Part shown: one piece after another, positions 52,535-61,062 of the stretch
How positions within the stretch are numbered: the stretch's first letter is position 1
How the letters are laid out: the number at the start of each line of letters is the position of its first letter
Assembly (NCBI RefSeq): GCF_000308475.2
Contig: NZ_BAFT02000110.1
Location: 124,001-188,000 of the forward strand
Source: Nocardia brasiliensis NBRC 14402
Lineage (GTDB): Bacteria > Actinomycetota > Actinomycetes > Mycobacteriales > Mycobacteriaceae
Length of the DNA stretch: 64,000 nucleotides
Direction: 5' to 3'
Translations under genes and position numbers: made by a program
The notes under the pieces: model-generated
Databases searched by the model: none
What the model was told of the DNA's origin: nothing
Seen by the model: the letters and a program-made list of their open reading frames with translations, nothing else

Positions 52535-53004
52535 ACCACAGTGTAATCCGCGATATCCTGCCGCACGGTCATCCGATCGCCCTGGTCGACGCCGTCGACG
52601 AGTTGATTCCGTACGAGCGTGTGGTCGCGCGGAAGGCGATATCGGGTTGTGAACCCTGCTATTCAGGATTGACCGCCGGACTGTCACAGGCCGCGCTCGC
52701 CTACCCACGTCCGTTGCTCTTGGAATCGTTCGGTCAATCCGGCGCGGTACTCTGGCTCGAAAGTATGCGGCGTGATAAAGTTGAATTCACGGGCCAACTC
52801 ATTTTTGCCGCACTTCGGAATATGAGATTCCACCGCCTGGTCTATCCAGGCGATACGGTCCAGCATACCGTGCGCGTTGATCATATTGTGGGCGACAATG
52901 TTTTCGTCTCCGGCGAGACAGTGATCGGCGAGGAGCCGGTCATGACCGTCGGTGAGGCGATTGTATCAATTCGACCGCTGGTCGAATCAGCCGATAGTTG
53001 CTGA
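52528..53004 (+). CDS. Second FabZ-like dehydratase subunit lacking the hotdog His
   Basis: A 158-aa hotdog protein beginning MLNHSVIRDILPHGHPIALVDAVDEL, which matches the FabZ N-terminal LPHxxPxLLVD strand. Where FabZ has GHFP it reads GCEPCYSGLTAG, so the catalytic His is missing, while Glu66 in RPLLLESFGQSG is kept. This is the pattern of a heterodimer partner such as ApeP/ApeI-like pairs of aryl polyene and polyene type II systems. Its ATG overlaps the preceding stop. Confidence 0.87.
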   Translation: MLNHSVIRDILPHGHPIALVDAVDELIPYERVVARKAISGCEPCYSGLTAGLSQAALAYPRPLLLESFGQSGAVLWLESMRRDKVEFTGQLIFAALRNMRFHRLVYPGDTVQHTVRVDHIVGDNVFVSGETVIGEEPVMTVGEAIVSIRPLVESADSC

Positions 53005-53086
53005 GTCTGCTCCGAACCGGAGCCACTCGGTAACCGGCACCTCCATTACTGCCGCCGAATGCGGCACAATCCAAAAGGGGAGAACC

Positions 53087-53347
53087 ATGTCTGTTCAGAC
53101 CGACGCCGAAACCATGGAATACCTGCGCGATATGATTTCCGAGGTCCTGGAGATCGAGCCCGAAGAGCTCACCGAAACCAGCCACTTCGTTGAGGACCAT
53201 GAGGCGGATTCACTGCGGGCGATCGAAATCCTCGCCCGGATCGAGAAGAAGTACAAGGTGACCATCCCGCAGGACCGGTTGCCGGAGATGGTCAACTTGC
53301 GGGCCGTGTACGACACCATGGTCGATGTCGGCGGCGTGACGGTCTGA
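53087..53347 (+). CDS. Acyl carrier protein of the second PKS
   Basis: An 86-aa ACP with Ser42 in EDHEADSLRAIEILARIE as the phosphopantetheine site. AAAAGGGGAG precedes the ATG at 53087. The 82 bases between the dehydratase and the ACP hold nothing else. One base separates it from the KS gene. It would carry the polyene chain. Confidence 0.95.
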   Translation: MSVQTDAETMEYLRDMISEVLEIEPEELTETSHFVEDHEADSLRAIEILARIEKKYKVTIPQDRLPEMVNLRAVYDTMVDVGGVTV

Positions 53348-53348
53348 T

Positions 53349-54557
53349 ATGAGAAGCCGGGTAGTTATCACGGGCATCGGTCCCGTGGCGCCGATCGGTG
53401 TGGGGGTCGACTCCTTCGCTACCGCACTGCGAGCCGGCGCGAGCAATCTGGGGAGGGTCCGTCGAGTCGACGGTTCGGGAATGCCGCACAATACGGTGTC
53501 TGAATTCGGTGATATCGACCCGGCCGACTATGTCGAAGTCATTGATCCCGACGAGTGGGGACCGGCCAGCGTGGCCGCCGCTGCGGCGGCCCGCTTGGCG
53601 ATCGACGACGCCGGACTGGACCGCAGTGAACTGCGGCGCGGGCGAGCCGGTTCGGCGATCGGTACCACCTGCGGCGAGTCGGGTCTGATCGAGATCGCCT
53701 GCCAACGGGAGGTCGACGCGGGCCGCGATGCGGTCGGTGCCGATCTGGTGCGCAAGGTGCCTACGTACCGGCTCGGAGTGGCCGTGAACCGCGAACTCGG
53801 GCTCAACGGTGAGACCGTGACGCTCGCGAGCGCCTGCGCGGCAAGCAATTTCGCATTGGGCTACGCCTACGACGCGGTGTCCTGCGGCGATGCCACCTAC
53901 ATGATTGCGGGCGGCGTCGACCTCGTGACCCTGTACACGATGGCCGGCTTCTATCGAATCGGCACGCTCGCCAAGGACGTGTGTTCGCCCTTCGACATGA
54001 ACCGGCAGGGCATCATCCTCGGCGAGGGCGCCTGCGCGGTGGTGGTGGAGTCCTTGGACTCGGCACGGACCCGCGGCGCGGACATCTATGCCGAAGTTCT
54101 CGGCTACGGCGTCAACTGTGATGCCAACAGTCCGATCGCACCCGATCCGTCGGGGATCGCCGAATGCATCCGGCGTGCCCACCACCACGCCGGGGTGAAA
54201 CCCGGCGACGTGGACTACGTCTGTGCGCACGGCACCGGGACACCGGCCAACGATGTCGCCGAGACGACGGCGCTGCGGTCGGTATTCGGCGCGACCGTGC
54301 CGCCGGTCAGTTCCATCAAGTCGATGCTCGGGCACACCCTCGGTGCGGCAAGCGGTTTCGGTGTGATCGCTGCCTGTCTTGCTGTCCGGGACGGGTTCAT
54401 CCCGCCCACGATCAACTTGGACACCGTCGATCCGGAGTTCGCCGATCTCGACCTGGTGGCGAACTCGGCTCGCGACGCCGACGTGCGCATCGTCCAGAAC
54501 AACGGATTCGCTTTCGGCGGCAACAACGCCATCACAATCCTCGGGAGATACGAATGA
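53349..54557 (+). CDS. Ketosynthase of the highly reducing type II PKS
   Basis: A 402-aa KAS-II-like enzyme with a full Cys-His-His triad: Cys163 in LASACAASNFALG, His294 in CAHGTGTPAND and His329 in SMLGHTLGAAS. Pairs with the CLF whose ATG overlaps its stop (ATGA). Sequence context places it in the FabF/polyene KS group rather than with aromatic KSalpha (SACAA rather than the TGCTSG of 4373). Confidence 0.95.
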   Translation: MRSRVVITGIGPVAPIGVGVDSFATALRAGASNLGRVRRVDGSGMPHNTVSEFGDIDPADYVEVIDPDEWGPASVAAAAAARLAIDDAGLDRSELRRGRAGSAIGTTCGESGLIEIACQREVDAGRDAVGADLVRKVPTYRLGVAVNRELGLNGETVTLASACAASNFALGYAYDAVSCGDATYMIAGGVDLVTLYTMAGFYRIGTLAKDVCSPFDMNRQGIILGEGACAVVVESLDSARTRGADIYAEVLGYGVNCDANSPIAPDPSGIAECIRRAHHHAGVKPGDVDYVCAHGTGTPANDVAETTALRSVFGATVPPVSSIKSMLGHTLGAASGFGVIAACLAVRDGFIPPTINLDTVDPEFADLDLVANSARDADVRIVQNNGFAFGGNNAITILGRYE

Positions 54558-55684
54558 GTGTGATCGCCATCACGGGATGGGGGGTGGTGTCCTCGATCGG
54601 CATCGGTGCCGAAAACTTCACTACCGCATGGTGTTCGCGGACCAGCGGCATCCGCGACGTGTCGATGATGTACCCCGACCAGGAGCTACCGGTGGACCGC
54701 GCCGGCGCGATCGTCGACTTTCAAGCCGGAGATCACCTGGGCCGCAAGGGAACCAGGTTCTACGATCGGTCCACCGCGATGACGGTGGTGGCGGTGAAAC
54801 TGGCGCTCGAGGACGCCGGACGGTACCGGCCCGGTGAACGCGACGACGACATTGGCGTGGTGCTCGGCACCACCACCGGTGCGCTGGAGGCGAGTTGGGA
54901 GCTGATCCGCGACTCCATCGTCAGCGAGAAGCCCTACCTGGTCAACCCGGTGAAATTTCCGTACGTCGTGATGAACGGACCGGCCAGCGCGGCCGCGATC
55001 CGGTTTCTGCTCGGCGGCGCGAACGTCACCATCTCCGGGGGACAAGCCGCACTGTCGGCGGCCATGGCGTACGGCAGGCGCCATGTGCTGGGTGGACACG
55101 GCAAGGCCGCGCTGGTCGGAGTGGTCGACGAATTCGCGCCGGCTCGAGCCTGGGCTGCGCAGAAGGTCCGTGCCGGGACGGCAGCGGGCCGCGCACCGCT
55201 CGGTGAGGGCGCCGCGATCTTCCTCGTAGAGGATGCCGACACCGTCCGGGCCGAAGGCCGCAAACCGGACGCGGAGATCCCGGCCGTTGTCACCGGGCTT
55301 TACGACGGGGAAACCGGTGCTCCGGATGATCCGGTTGCCGGATTCGCCGCGTGCATCGAACAGGCTTTGGAGATCGCCGGAGTTCGCGTGGACGAGGTGT
55401 CCTCGATCGCGCCGTCGCTCGGCGGCTCACCTCGTCGCGATGCGATCGAAAGCGCTGGCCTGGCAAAGGTTTTCGGCGAAGCACTACCTGTGTTGCTGCC
55501 GGTGAAGGAACTACTGGGTGAGACGTACAGCGCCGCAGGCGGGCTACAGCTGGCGGCGGTGCTGGCCGAACATCGCAACGATCGCGCCCGGGACGGGGCC
55601 GTGTCGCTGGTGACCTCGATTACCACCGAAGGACTCGTCGGCGTTGCCGTGGTGAGGGGGTTCAGCCGTGCAACTGGCAATTAG
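54554..55684 (+). CDS. Chain length factor of the highly reducing type II PKS
   Basis: A 376-aa ketosynthase homologue without catalytic Cys: Gln164 in VTISGGQAALSAAMAYG takes its place, and the region of the second active-site His reads LLGETYSAAGGLQ. These are CLF features. It should partner the KS at 53349. The 3' end overlaps the GTG start of the 687-aa double ketosynthase by 17 bases, pointing to tightly coupled synthesis. Confidence 0.93.
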   Translation: MSVIAITGWGVVSSIGIGAENFTTAWCSRTSGIRDVSMMYPDQELPVDRAGAIVDFQAGDHLGRKGTRFYDRSTAMTVVAVKLALEDAGRYRPGERDDDIGVVLGTTTGALEASWELIRDSIVSEKPYLVNPVKFPYVVMNGPASAAAIRFLLGGANVTISGGQAALSAAMAYGRRHVLGGHGKAALVGVVDEFAPARAWAAQKVRAGTAAGRAPLGEGAAIFLVEDADTVRAEGRKPDAEIPAVVTGLYDGETGAPDDPVAGFAACIEQALEIAGVRVDEVSSIAPSLGGSPRRDAIESAGLAKVFGEALPVLLPVKELLGETYSAAGGLQLAAVLAEHRNDRARDGAVSLVTSITTEGLVGVAVVRGFSRATGN

Positions 55685-57731
55685 CGGATACGCGGCCCGA
55701 ACCTGCCTGGGGGACACCGAACAGACCTTCGCCGCGATGCTACGCGATGTCGTCGGCGTCGCACCGCTGTGGCCGGACCGCGGCGACGGTGCGAAACTCG
55801 GCGTCGAATACGCCCATCAGATCCCGGACAGCCCGAAAACGCGACGGGCCAGTGCCTGGCTGGCGGAAGTGGTCGCCGCGGCGGCCGCTGATGCAGGTCT
55901 GGACCCGGTGCAGCGCCGGGTGATCGTGGTTGTCGGCACCGGCTTGCGTGAACTGCCGTCCGTGGAGCGGTGGCACCGCGACGGGGACCGAATGGAGGTC
56001 CACGAGCTGCATTTCGGCGCTGCGGTGCGCCGGGCGCTGCCTGGTGTCGCGGAAGTGCTGACTATCTGCAACGCCTGTTCGGCCGGCAGCCATGCACTCG
56101 CGGTGGCGGCGGATCTGCTGACCTCCGGAGCGGCGGACGCGGCAGTGGTCGCCGGCTGCGATGGGATGTCGGAGAGCATGCTCGCCGCTATCGGCCGGAC
56201 CGCGCCCGAACGTACCCACCTGGTACGACCGTTCGATGTGCATCGGACCGGGCCCCTGCTCGGTGAGGGGGCCGCCGCGGTGGTGCTCGAACCAGGCGAT
56301 GTAGTGACCGAGCCGAAGGGCTGGTTGCAATCGGTCGGCCTGTCCTGCGACGCCCACCATCCCACCGCGCCCGACGCGGACGGAATGGCACGCAGCATGT
56401 CGGATGCGCATATCCGCGCTGGAATCGTCCCCGCCGACGTGGATCTGGTGGTCATGCACGGCACCGCGACGGTGCTCAACGATGTGACCGAATCGACCGC
56501 ACATCGCGGGGCTTTCGGTAACGCCGCCGCTCATCCGCTGCTCACCGGACTGAAAGGATACCTGGGGCACACTTCCGGCGCGGCGTCGATGATGAGCCTG
56601 GTTGTTGCCCTGCAGGCGATCCGGGACGGTCGGGTGCCTGCCATCGCAGGCCTGCGGGAGCCGATTCCGGAGGTGGCAGGTCTGTCGCTGGTGGCCGGTG
56701 CGGCACAAACGGCTGACGTATCCCTCGCCCAGATCAACGGATTCGGCTTCGGTGGGGTCAACGCCGTGGCGGTGGTCGCGCGCACCCGCCCGGACACCTA
56801 CGTCGGCTCGTCTGTCGCGGCACGGCCGGTGGCGATCGGTGGATACAGCGTGCACGTGCCCGAGGCGAGCGCCGAAGACGTGTACGGTTCGGCCGACGCC
56901 GCCGTGATGGTAGCGGCGGCCGAGGCGAAGACCGTTTTGGGCCGCAAGGGCCTGCTGTATCTCGAACCGGCAACCCTGCTCGCGCTGTGCGCGGTCCAGC
57001 GGGCACTCGGCTTGCCGGAGGGCCGCCGCCCCGAGCTGCCGTTGGCGGGCGCGGACCGGACCGCGGTGGTGGTGAGTTCGAATCTCGGCAACGTCGGCAC
57101 CGTGACCGATATGGTGCAGCGGGTAGCCGAGGAGTCCTTCCGGGCGGTGAGTCCGCTGGAACTGCCGAACGCCTCCAGCAACGTGATCGCCGCGGCCATC
57201 GCATTGCGCTACGGGTTCACCGGGCCGAATCTGATGATCTGCAACGGAGCTACCTCCGGCGTGGACGCCATACGGATCGGGGCCGGGCTGATCGCAGCAG
57301 GCCGGGCGGATCGGGTGGTCGTAGTCGGTGTCGAACCCGCCGACGAGACCGCTACGGCGCTGTTGAGCACCCGCCCGGACGATACCGGCGCGGCGCCGCT
57401 GCGGGCCGCCGCGGCCTGCGTCGTGCTCGATTCCGGTGAAAGCACTGGAATCGAGGTCGGCACACACGGATTCGCCGAGGTGTTCGGCACTGTTACGGCC
57501 GGCGATGAAGAACTGTGGCTGGTCCCGGCCGGCCTGGGCCTCGGGGCAAAACGGCGCATCGATCTCACCGAGCGACTCGGTGACACCTACGGTGCGCTCG
57601 GTGTGCTGCAGGTCGCGATCGCTGCCCATCTGCTCGAGACCGAAGATGTTGCAGGAGCAGTGGTTACGGCCGGAGATCCGCAAGACGGCTACGGCTGGCT
57701 GCGGCTGGAGAATCGGCGGGTCCGGAAATGA
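55668..57731 (+). CDS. Double ketosynthase fusion: active KS plus Cys-less CLF-like domain
   Basis: A 687-aa protein in one open frame. Domain 1 (1-375) is a complete KS: Cys137 in TICNACSAGSHALA, His264 in VMHGTATVLND, His301 in YLGHTSGAASMM and NGFGFGGVNAVAVVA at its end. Domain 2 (385-687) is a shorter ketosynthase-like unit: RKGLLYLEPATLLAL, PNASSNVIAAAIA, then ICNGATSGVDAI, where Ala528 stands at the Cys position, and LGDTYGALGVLQ, where the His is lost. It looks like a KS and CLF joined in one chain. Highly reducing type II clusters often have a third KS; the covalent pairing is uncommon. GTG start, AGGGGG upstream. Confidence 0.92.
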   Translation: MQLAISGYAARTCLGDTEQTFAAMLRDVVGVAPLWPDRGDGAKLGVEYAHQIPDSPKTRRASAWLAEVVAAAAADAGLDPVQRRVIVVVGTGLRELPSVERWHRDGDRMEVHELHFGAAVRRALPGVAEVLTICNACSAGSHALAVAADLLTSGAADAAVVAGCDGMSESMLAAIGRTAPERTHLVRPFDVHRTGPLLGEGAAAVVLEPGDVVTEPKGWLQSVGLSCDAHHPTAPDADGMARSMSDAHIRAGIVPADVDLVVMHGTATVLNDVTESTAHRGAFGNAAAHPLLTGLKGYLGHTSGAASMMSLVVALQAIRDGRVPAIAGLREPIPEVAGLSLVAGAAQTADVSLAQINGFGFGGVNAVAVVARTRPDTYVGSSVAARPVAIGGYSVHVPEASAEDVYGSADAAVMVAAAEAKTVLGRKGLLYLEPATLLALCAVQRALGLPEGRRPELPLAGADRTAVVVSSNLGNVGTVTDMVQRVAEESFRAVSPLELPNASSNVIAAAIALRYGFTGPNLMICNGATSGVDAIRIGAGLIAAGRADRVVVVGVEPADETATALLSTRPDDTGAAPLRAAAACVVLDSGESTGIEVGTHGFAEVFGTVTAGDEELWLVPAGLGLGAKRRIDLTERLGDTYGALGVLQVAIAAHLLETEDVAGAVVTAGDPQDGYGWLRLENRRVRK

Positions 57732-58567
57732 CCACAATGGAATCGCGAGCGGCGTGGGGGCCGGTGGCCCGCTCCGAGCTCGGATCCGGCGCGTTGCAGC
57801 TGTTCGGTCCCGTCGAGAAACCCGCGATGCTCATGCTGCACGGTATCGAGGACAGTTGGCGCACCTGGCAGCCGTTCGCAGACCGAATGTCGGACCGATT
57901 CCGTTGTTACGCACCGGAATTACCGTGGCATGCCGGCAGCGATTACCGGTGGGGCGACCGGACCACCGCCGCCCGGCTGATCGACACCGCGATCGGCATG
58001 GTGCCCGGCAGGGTATCGGTGATAGTGGCGCATTCGCTCGGGGCGGTCGCGGTGCTGCGCTGGTTGGCAGCGGGCGTCCACTGCGGGGTCGATGCGGTAG
58101 TCCTGCTGTCACCCTTCTACCGCGCCGAACCGCTGACCTCCCCGCTGTGCACCTTCGAACACACCCTCGATGAAATCAACTACGCCGCAAGAAGTTCCAT
58201 GCGCAGCCTACTGGGCGCGCGGGTGGATTCGGTGGAGACCGACGTCCTGGACCTGATGGTGCGGAAGTTCCTCGACCGACTGAGCCCCTCGGGGCTATTG
58301 GGGTTGGCCGACATCTTCCTGTCCACCGCGGGAAATGATCTGCGGGACAACACCGTTCCGATACTCGCATTGTCCGGCACCGATGACGAAGGGCTCGACG
58401 GTGGGCGCGCCGAGCAGTTCGCCGCCGATGTCGCGAACGTCCGCATCGTGCGGCGGGCGGGTCTGAGTCATTTCTGCCACTTACAACACACCGACCTCGT
58501 CTGCGAGCAGGTATCGGAGTTCCTTTCCGGCCACCTGCCCGAGATCTGCTCCAAGGAGAACTCATGA
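57728..58567 (+). CDS. Alpha/beta hydrolase
   Basis: A 279-aa protein: LMLHGIEDSWRTWQPF oxyanion loop, nucleophile Ser in VAHSLGAVAVLRWL, Asp in LSGTDDEGLD and His in LSHFCHLQHTD. Start overlaps the previous stop (ATGA). A type II thioesterase or acyl-release role is plausible in this operon, alongside the hotdog thioesterase that follows; neither is proven. Confidence 0.87.
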   Translation: MTTMESRAAWGPVARSELGSGALQLFGPVEKPAMLMLHGIEDSWRTWQPFADRMSDRFRCYAPELPWHAGSDYRWGDRTTAARLIDTAIGMVPGRVSVIVAHSLGAVAVLRWLAAGVHCGVDAVVLLSPFYRAEPLTSPLCTFEHTLDEINYAARSSMRSLLGARVDSVETDVLDLMVRKFLDRLSPSGLLGLADIFLSTAGNDLRDNTVPILALSGTDDEGLDGGRAEQFAADVANVRIVRRAGLSHFCHLQHTDLVCEQVSEFLSGHLPEICSKENS

Positions 58568-59514
58568 CCGACCTGATCGGCACCACCACCAGCTATGTCG
58601 GTGGTCCCCGTTTCAACGGCGCCAATATCGACAAGTACATCGGCTTCAAGAATTTCATGTTCCTCGTCGAGGATGCGCTCCTACATCACTTCCGCGACAA
58701 GGGGTTCGGCCCGGAACATCTGTATGTCACCCATGGGGTGGGACTCGAACTGGTCGAGATCTCGACCAGGCTGACAAACACCATGACGCTCGACGATCGG
58801 ATCGAGGCCGTCGTAGAGGCCGTGGAGCCGCGACGCGGGCCCGGGATCACCGCGAAGGTCCGGCTGGACGCGATAAGGGCGACCGGGCGGGTCCAGGTGG
58901 CGGGCAGCAAGGTGCGCGCTGTGCTGGTTACCGAACCGGACGGCAACGCGATCGAACCGGTGCCTGCCGACCTTGCGCGGGTCGTCGTTCCGGAGGTGGC
59001 ATCGATTTCCGAGGACGCGCCCGAGACCGTACCGATGTCCGCGGACCTGGTGGCGACCTTGGCGCCGGAGAACGGCTTCCTGTGGGAGCTGAGGATCCCC
59101 TACTACTTCTGCCACTGGTACACCCGGATGCAGAGCAACGCTTATGTGCGAATCCTCGAGGAGGGCACCGACCGCTTCCTCGCCCACGTCGGCCTGGGTA
59201 TCACCGACCTGCTCGCCGAGCGGGATTGGATCCCGGTGGTCTCCCGGGCACGGGTGCGGATGCACGCCGACGCGTTCATGGGGGAGACCATGTACATCTC
59301 CTACGTCGTGCACGACATCGTGCGTGACATCGCCTACGATTCCACCCTTTCCTGCTGGGTGCGGCGCGGTGACGAACTGGTCAAGGTCGCGACCCTCGAC
59401 ATCCTGCACGGCTGGGCCCTCGCCCGCGGTCCGGAGCGATTCCAGCAGATGGTGCCGCTCGACGACGAGGTGCAGCGCGCACTGCTGAACGGAAAGATCG
59501 GAGCGTTCGTATGA
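58564..59514 (+). CDS. Double-hotdog acyl thioesterase-like protein
   Basis: A 316-aa protein with two hotdog domains. Domain 1 (about 25-145): FLVEDALLHHFRDKGFGPEHLYVTHGVGLELVEISTRLTN; domain 2 (about 170-300): LWELRIPYYFCHWYTRMQSNAYVRILEEGTDRFLAHVGLGI and FMGETMYISYVVHDIV. This fits 4-hydroxybenzoyl-CoA-type thioesterases. It may release the finished chain from the ACP. ATGA overlaps on both sides. Confidence 0.82.
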   Translation: MTDLIGTTTSYVGGPRFNGANIDKYIGFKNFMFLVEDALLHHFRDKGFGPEHLYVTHGVGLELVEISTRLTNTMTLDDRIEAVVEAVEPRRGPGITAKVRLDAIRATGRVQVAGSKVRAVLVTEPDGNAIEPVPADLARVVVPEVASISEDAPETVPMSADLVATLAPENGFLWELRIPYYFCHWYTRMQSNAYVRILEEGTDRFLAHVGLGITDLLAERDWIPVVSRARVRMHADAFMGETMYISYVVHDIVRDIAYDSTLSCWVRRGDELVKVATLDILHGWALARGPERFQQMVPLDDEVQRALLNGKIGAFV

Positions 59515-60146
59515 GCCGCCGCAACCCGAAGTTCTACTTCTCGTTCCAGAGTCCCTACAGCTGGATGGCCACTGAAGTGTTGCGTCGCCGGCGGCCCGAC
59601 GTCTTCGACATTGTGGACATGATTCCGGTGTTCCGGGTGGACGAGACCGCCGAGGCGGCACTCGACGACCGCGGAGTCGAGCCGCTCTACGTCGAGATGA
59701 GCAAGGCCAAACACCTGTACATCCTGCAGGACACCAAACGTCTGTCGGCCCAGCTCGGCCTGACCATGCGCTGGCCGATCGACCGCGACCCCTGGTGGGT
59801 GCTGCCGCACCACGCCTGGCTGGCCGCCCGCCGCACCGGTGATCAGCACCGCCTGTACTGGGCGCTGATCGAGGCGCGCTGGGGCCACGGAGCCGACATC
59901 TGCGATCCCGACACCCTGTGCCGAATCTGCGACGACGTCGGCCTGGACGGTGCTGCACTCGTGGCCGCGCCAGAAGATCCGCAGCTGCGCGCCGAAGGGA
60001 TCGATGCCATGGAGGCTGCCTACTTCGACGACGTGTTCGGGATGCCGTACTTCAAGATCGGACCGCATCGGTTCTGGGGTCTGGACCGGGTGCCGGACTT
60101 CCTGGAGGCACTGGAGACCTGGCAGGAAAAGGAGCGGAACCGGTGA
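59511..60146 (+). CDS. DsbA-fold HCCA-isomerase/GST-kappa-like protein
   Basis: A 211-aa thioredoxin-like protein of the 2-hydroxychromene-2-carboxylate isomerase family: KFYFSFQSPYSWMATEVLRR, where Ser replaces the DsbA cysteines, an alpha-helical insert (PHHAWLAARRTGDQHRLYWALIEARWGHG) and the cis-Pro segment FGMPYFKIGPHRFWGLDRV. In cinnamoyl-lipid type II PKS clusters an isomerase of this fold sets a cis double bond needed for benzene-ring closure, which would suit this operon. Start overlaps the thioesterase stop; its own stop overlaps the GTG of the 53-aa peptide. Confidence 0.88.
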   Translation: MSRRNPKFYFSFQSPYSWMATEVLRRRRPDVFDIVDMIPVFRVDETAEAALDDRGVEPLYVEMSKAKHLYILQDTKRLSAQLGLTMRWPIDRDPWWVLPHHAWLAARRTGDQHRLYWALIEARWGHGADICDPDTLCRICDDVGLDGAALVAAPEDPQLRAEGIDAMEAAYFDDVFGMPYFKIGPHRFWGLDRVPDFLEALETWQEKERNR

Positions 60147-60304
60147 GTGAAACGAGCGAGGCGCGGTCGAAAACCGAACTCCGCAGCACTGGAATACGAG
60201 CTGTGACAGTCGATTACAACACCGATCCGTTGTCCGGGGTACCGGACGAGGTGCGCGGCGCCGTCGGTTGCTACGACGCCGACAGTGCCGGCGGCTGCGG
60301 CTGA
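60143..60304 (+). CDS. 53-residue peptide with Cys-x8-Cys-Gly terminus
   Basis: A short gene starting at a GTG that overlaps the isomerase stop (GTGA), with AAAAGGAG eight bases before it, so translation is well supported. It encodes MSETSEARSKTELRST..., an N-terminal charged part, then DYNTDPLSGVPDEVRG and the tail AVGCYDADSAGGCG. Two cysteines are eight residues apart and the second is penultimate. A penultimate Cys with a second Cys about ten residues upstream is the DsrC arm; a GG-Cys-x tail recalls QbsE. It is too short for either fold. Three DsrE-fold genes follow directly. No known family; a sulfur carrier arm or peptide precursor are inferences. Confidence 0.75.
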   Translation: MSETSEARSKTELRSTGIRAVTVDYNTDPLSGVPDEVRGAVGCYDADSAGGCG

Positions 60305-60314
60305 GCGAGGAATC

Positions 60315-60662
60315 ATGATCGAAACAGCGAACGCGGTGACCTTCGTCGAAACCGGGACCGAGGACCTGACCGTCGCCCAGCGCGAGATCGCCTGGTGGTC
60401 CAGGGTCGCCGAAACCTCCGATCTCGAGCTGTCGGTGGTCTTCACCAACCGAGCCCTGACCCAGCTCTCCGTGCCCGAGGTGCGGCAGCGCTACCACGAC
60501 ATCCTGGATCGGCACCCTGGTGCGTTCCGGGTGGTGGTGCGCAGCGAAGCCGACACGGTGGAGGTGGCGAACTGGATCGGCGACGACGGCATCACCGTCA
60601 TGAGCGTCGACGATCTGGCCGTCCAGTTGCTCGACGGGGGGTCCAGAAGTGTCTGGCACTGA
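60315..60662 (+). CDS. Small DsrE-fold protein, DsrH/TusB-like
   Basis: A 115-aa protein starting at ATG 60315, ten bases after the peptide stop. A hydrophobic strand/helix pattern (LELSVVFTNRALTQLS, FRVVVRSEADTVEVANWI, GITVMSVDDLAVQLLDGG) resembles DsrH/TusB of sulfur-relay complexes, the last part matching the terminal segment of that family. It has no cysteine. It overlaps the DsrE-like gene by 14 bases, as the subunits of a TusBCD-type complex often do. Family assignment is tentative. Confidence 0.6.
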   Translation: MIETANAVTFVETGTEDLTVAQREIAWWSRVAETSDLELSVVFTNRALTQLSVPEVRQRYHDILDRHPGAFRVVVRSEADTVEVANWIGDDGITVMSVDDLAVQLLDGGSRSVWH

Positions 60663-61062
60663 CACGCTGAAGCGCACCTCCGTGCTCATCGTCTCCGAAT
60701 ACGCTCCGTACCAGACGAATTTGTTCTCCCTGGTGGTGGAGGCCGTGTCCGCGATGCTGCGGCAGGGCGCCTCGGTGACACTGTGGATGTGTGGCTTGGC
60801 AACCGTCACCTGCAATGAGGGCACGGGGACCGAGACCTCGGCGCTGCTGTGCCTCGACAAGAGTCGGCCCCCGACGATGAAGGGCATCCTCGCAGCGATG
60901 CGCGAGCAGTTCGGTGCCGATCTCACCATCGTCGGCTGTGCCGAATGCAGTGGGGAATGCGGATATTCGGTGGACCGGGAGCTTTTCCGCACCGGCTATC
61001 TGTCGCATTACGCCCGCTACCTCAACGCCGCGGACAAGATCTATTACGTGGGTCGAGCATGA
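60649..61062 (+). CDS. DsrE/TusD-like protein with cysteine cluster
   Basis: A 137-aa DsrE-fold protein: VLIVSEYAPYQTNLFSLVVEAVSAMLRQGASVTLWMCG is the N-terminal strand-helix-strand, and VGCAECSGECGYSVDRELF holds Cys97, Cys100 and Cys104 where DsrE/TusD place the persulfide-carrying Cys. The end DKIYYVG is typical of the family. GTG start inside the preceding gene. It is the probable sulfur-accepting subunit of the trio; the partner may be the Cys-tailed peptide just upstream. Confidence 0.75.
   Translation: MSGTDTLKRTSVLIVSEYAPYQTNLFSLVVEAVSAMLRQGASVTLWMCGLATVTCNEGTGTETSALLCLDKSRPPTMKGILAAMREQFGADLTIVGCAECSGECGYSVDRELFRTGYLSHYARYLNAADKIYYVGRA

Noticed and set aside
55740..57737. 665-codon frame on the - strand
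   Set aside because: Antisense to the double ketosynthase gene, which has clear catalytic motifs.
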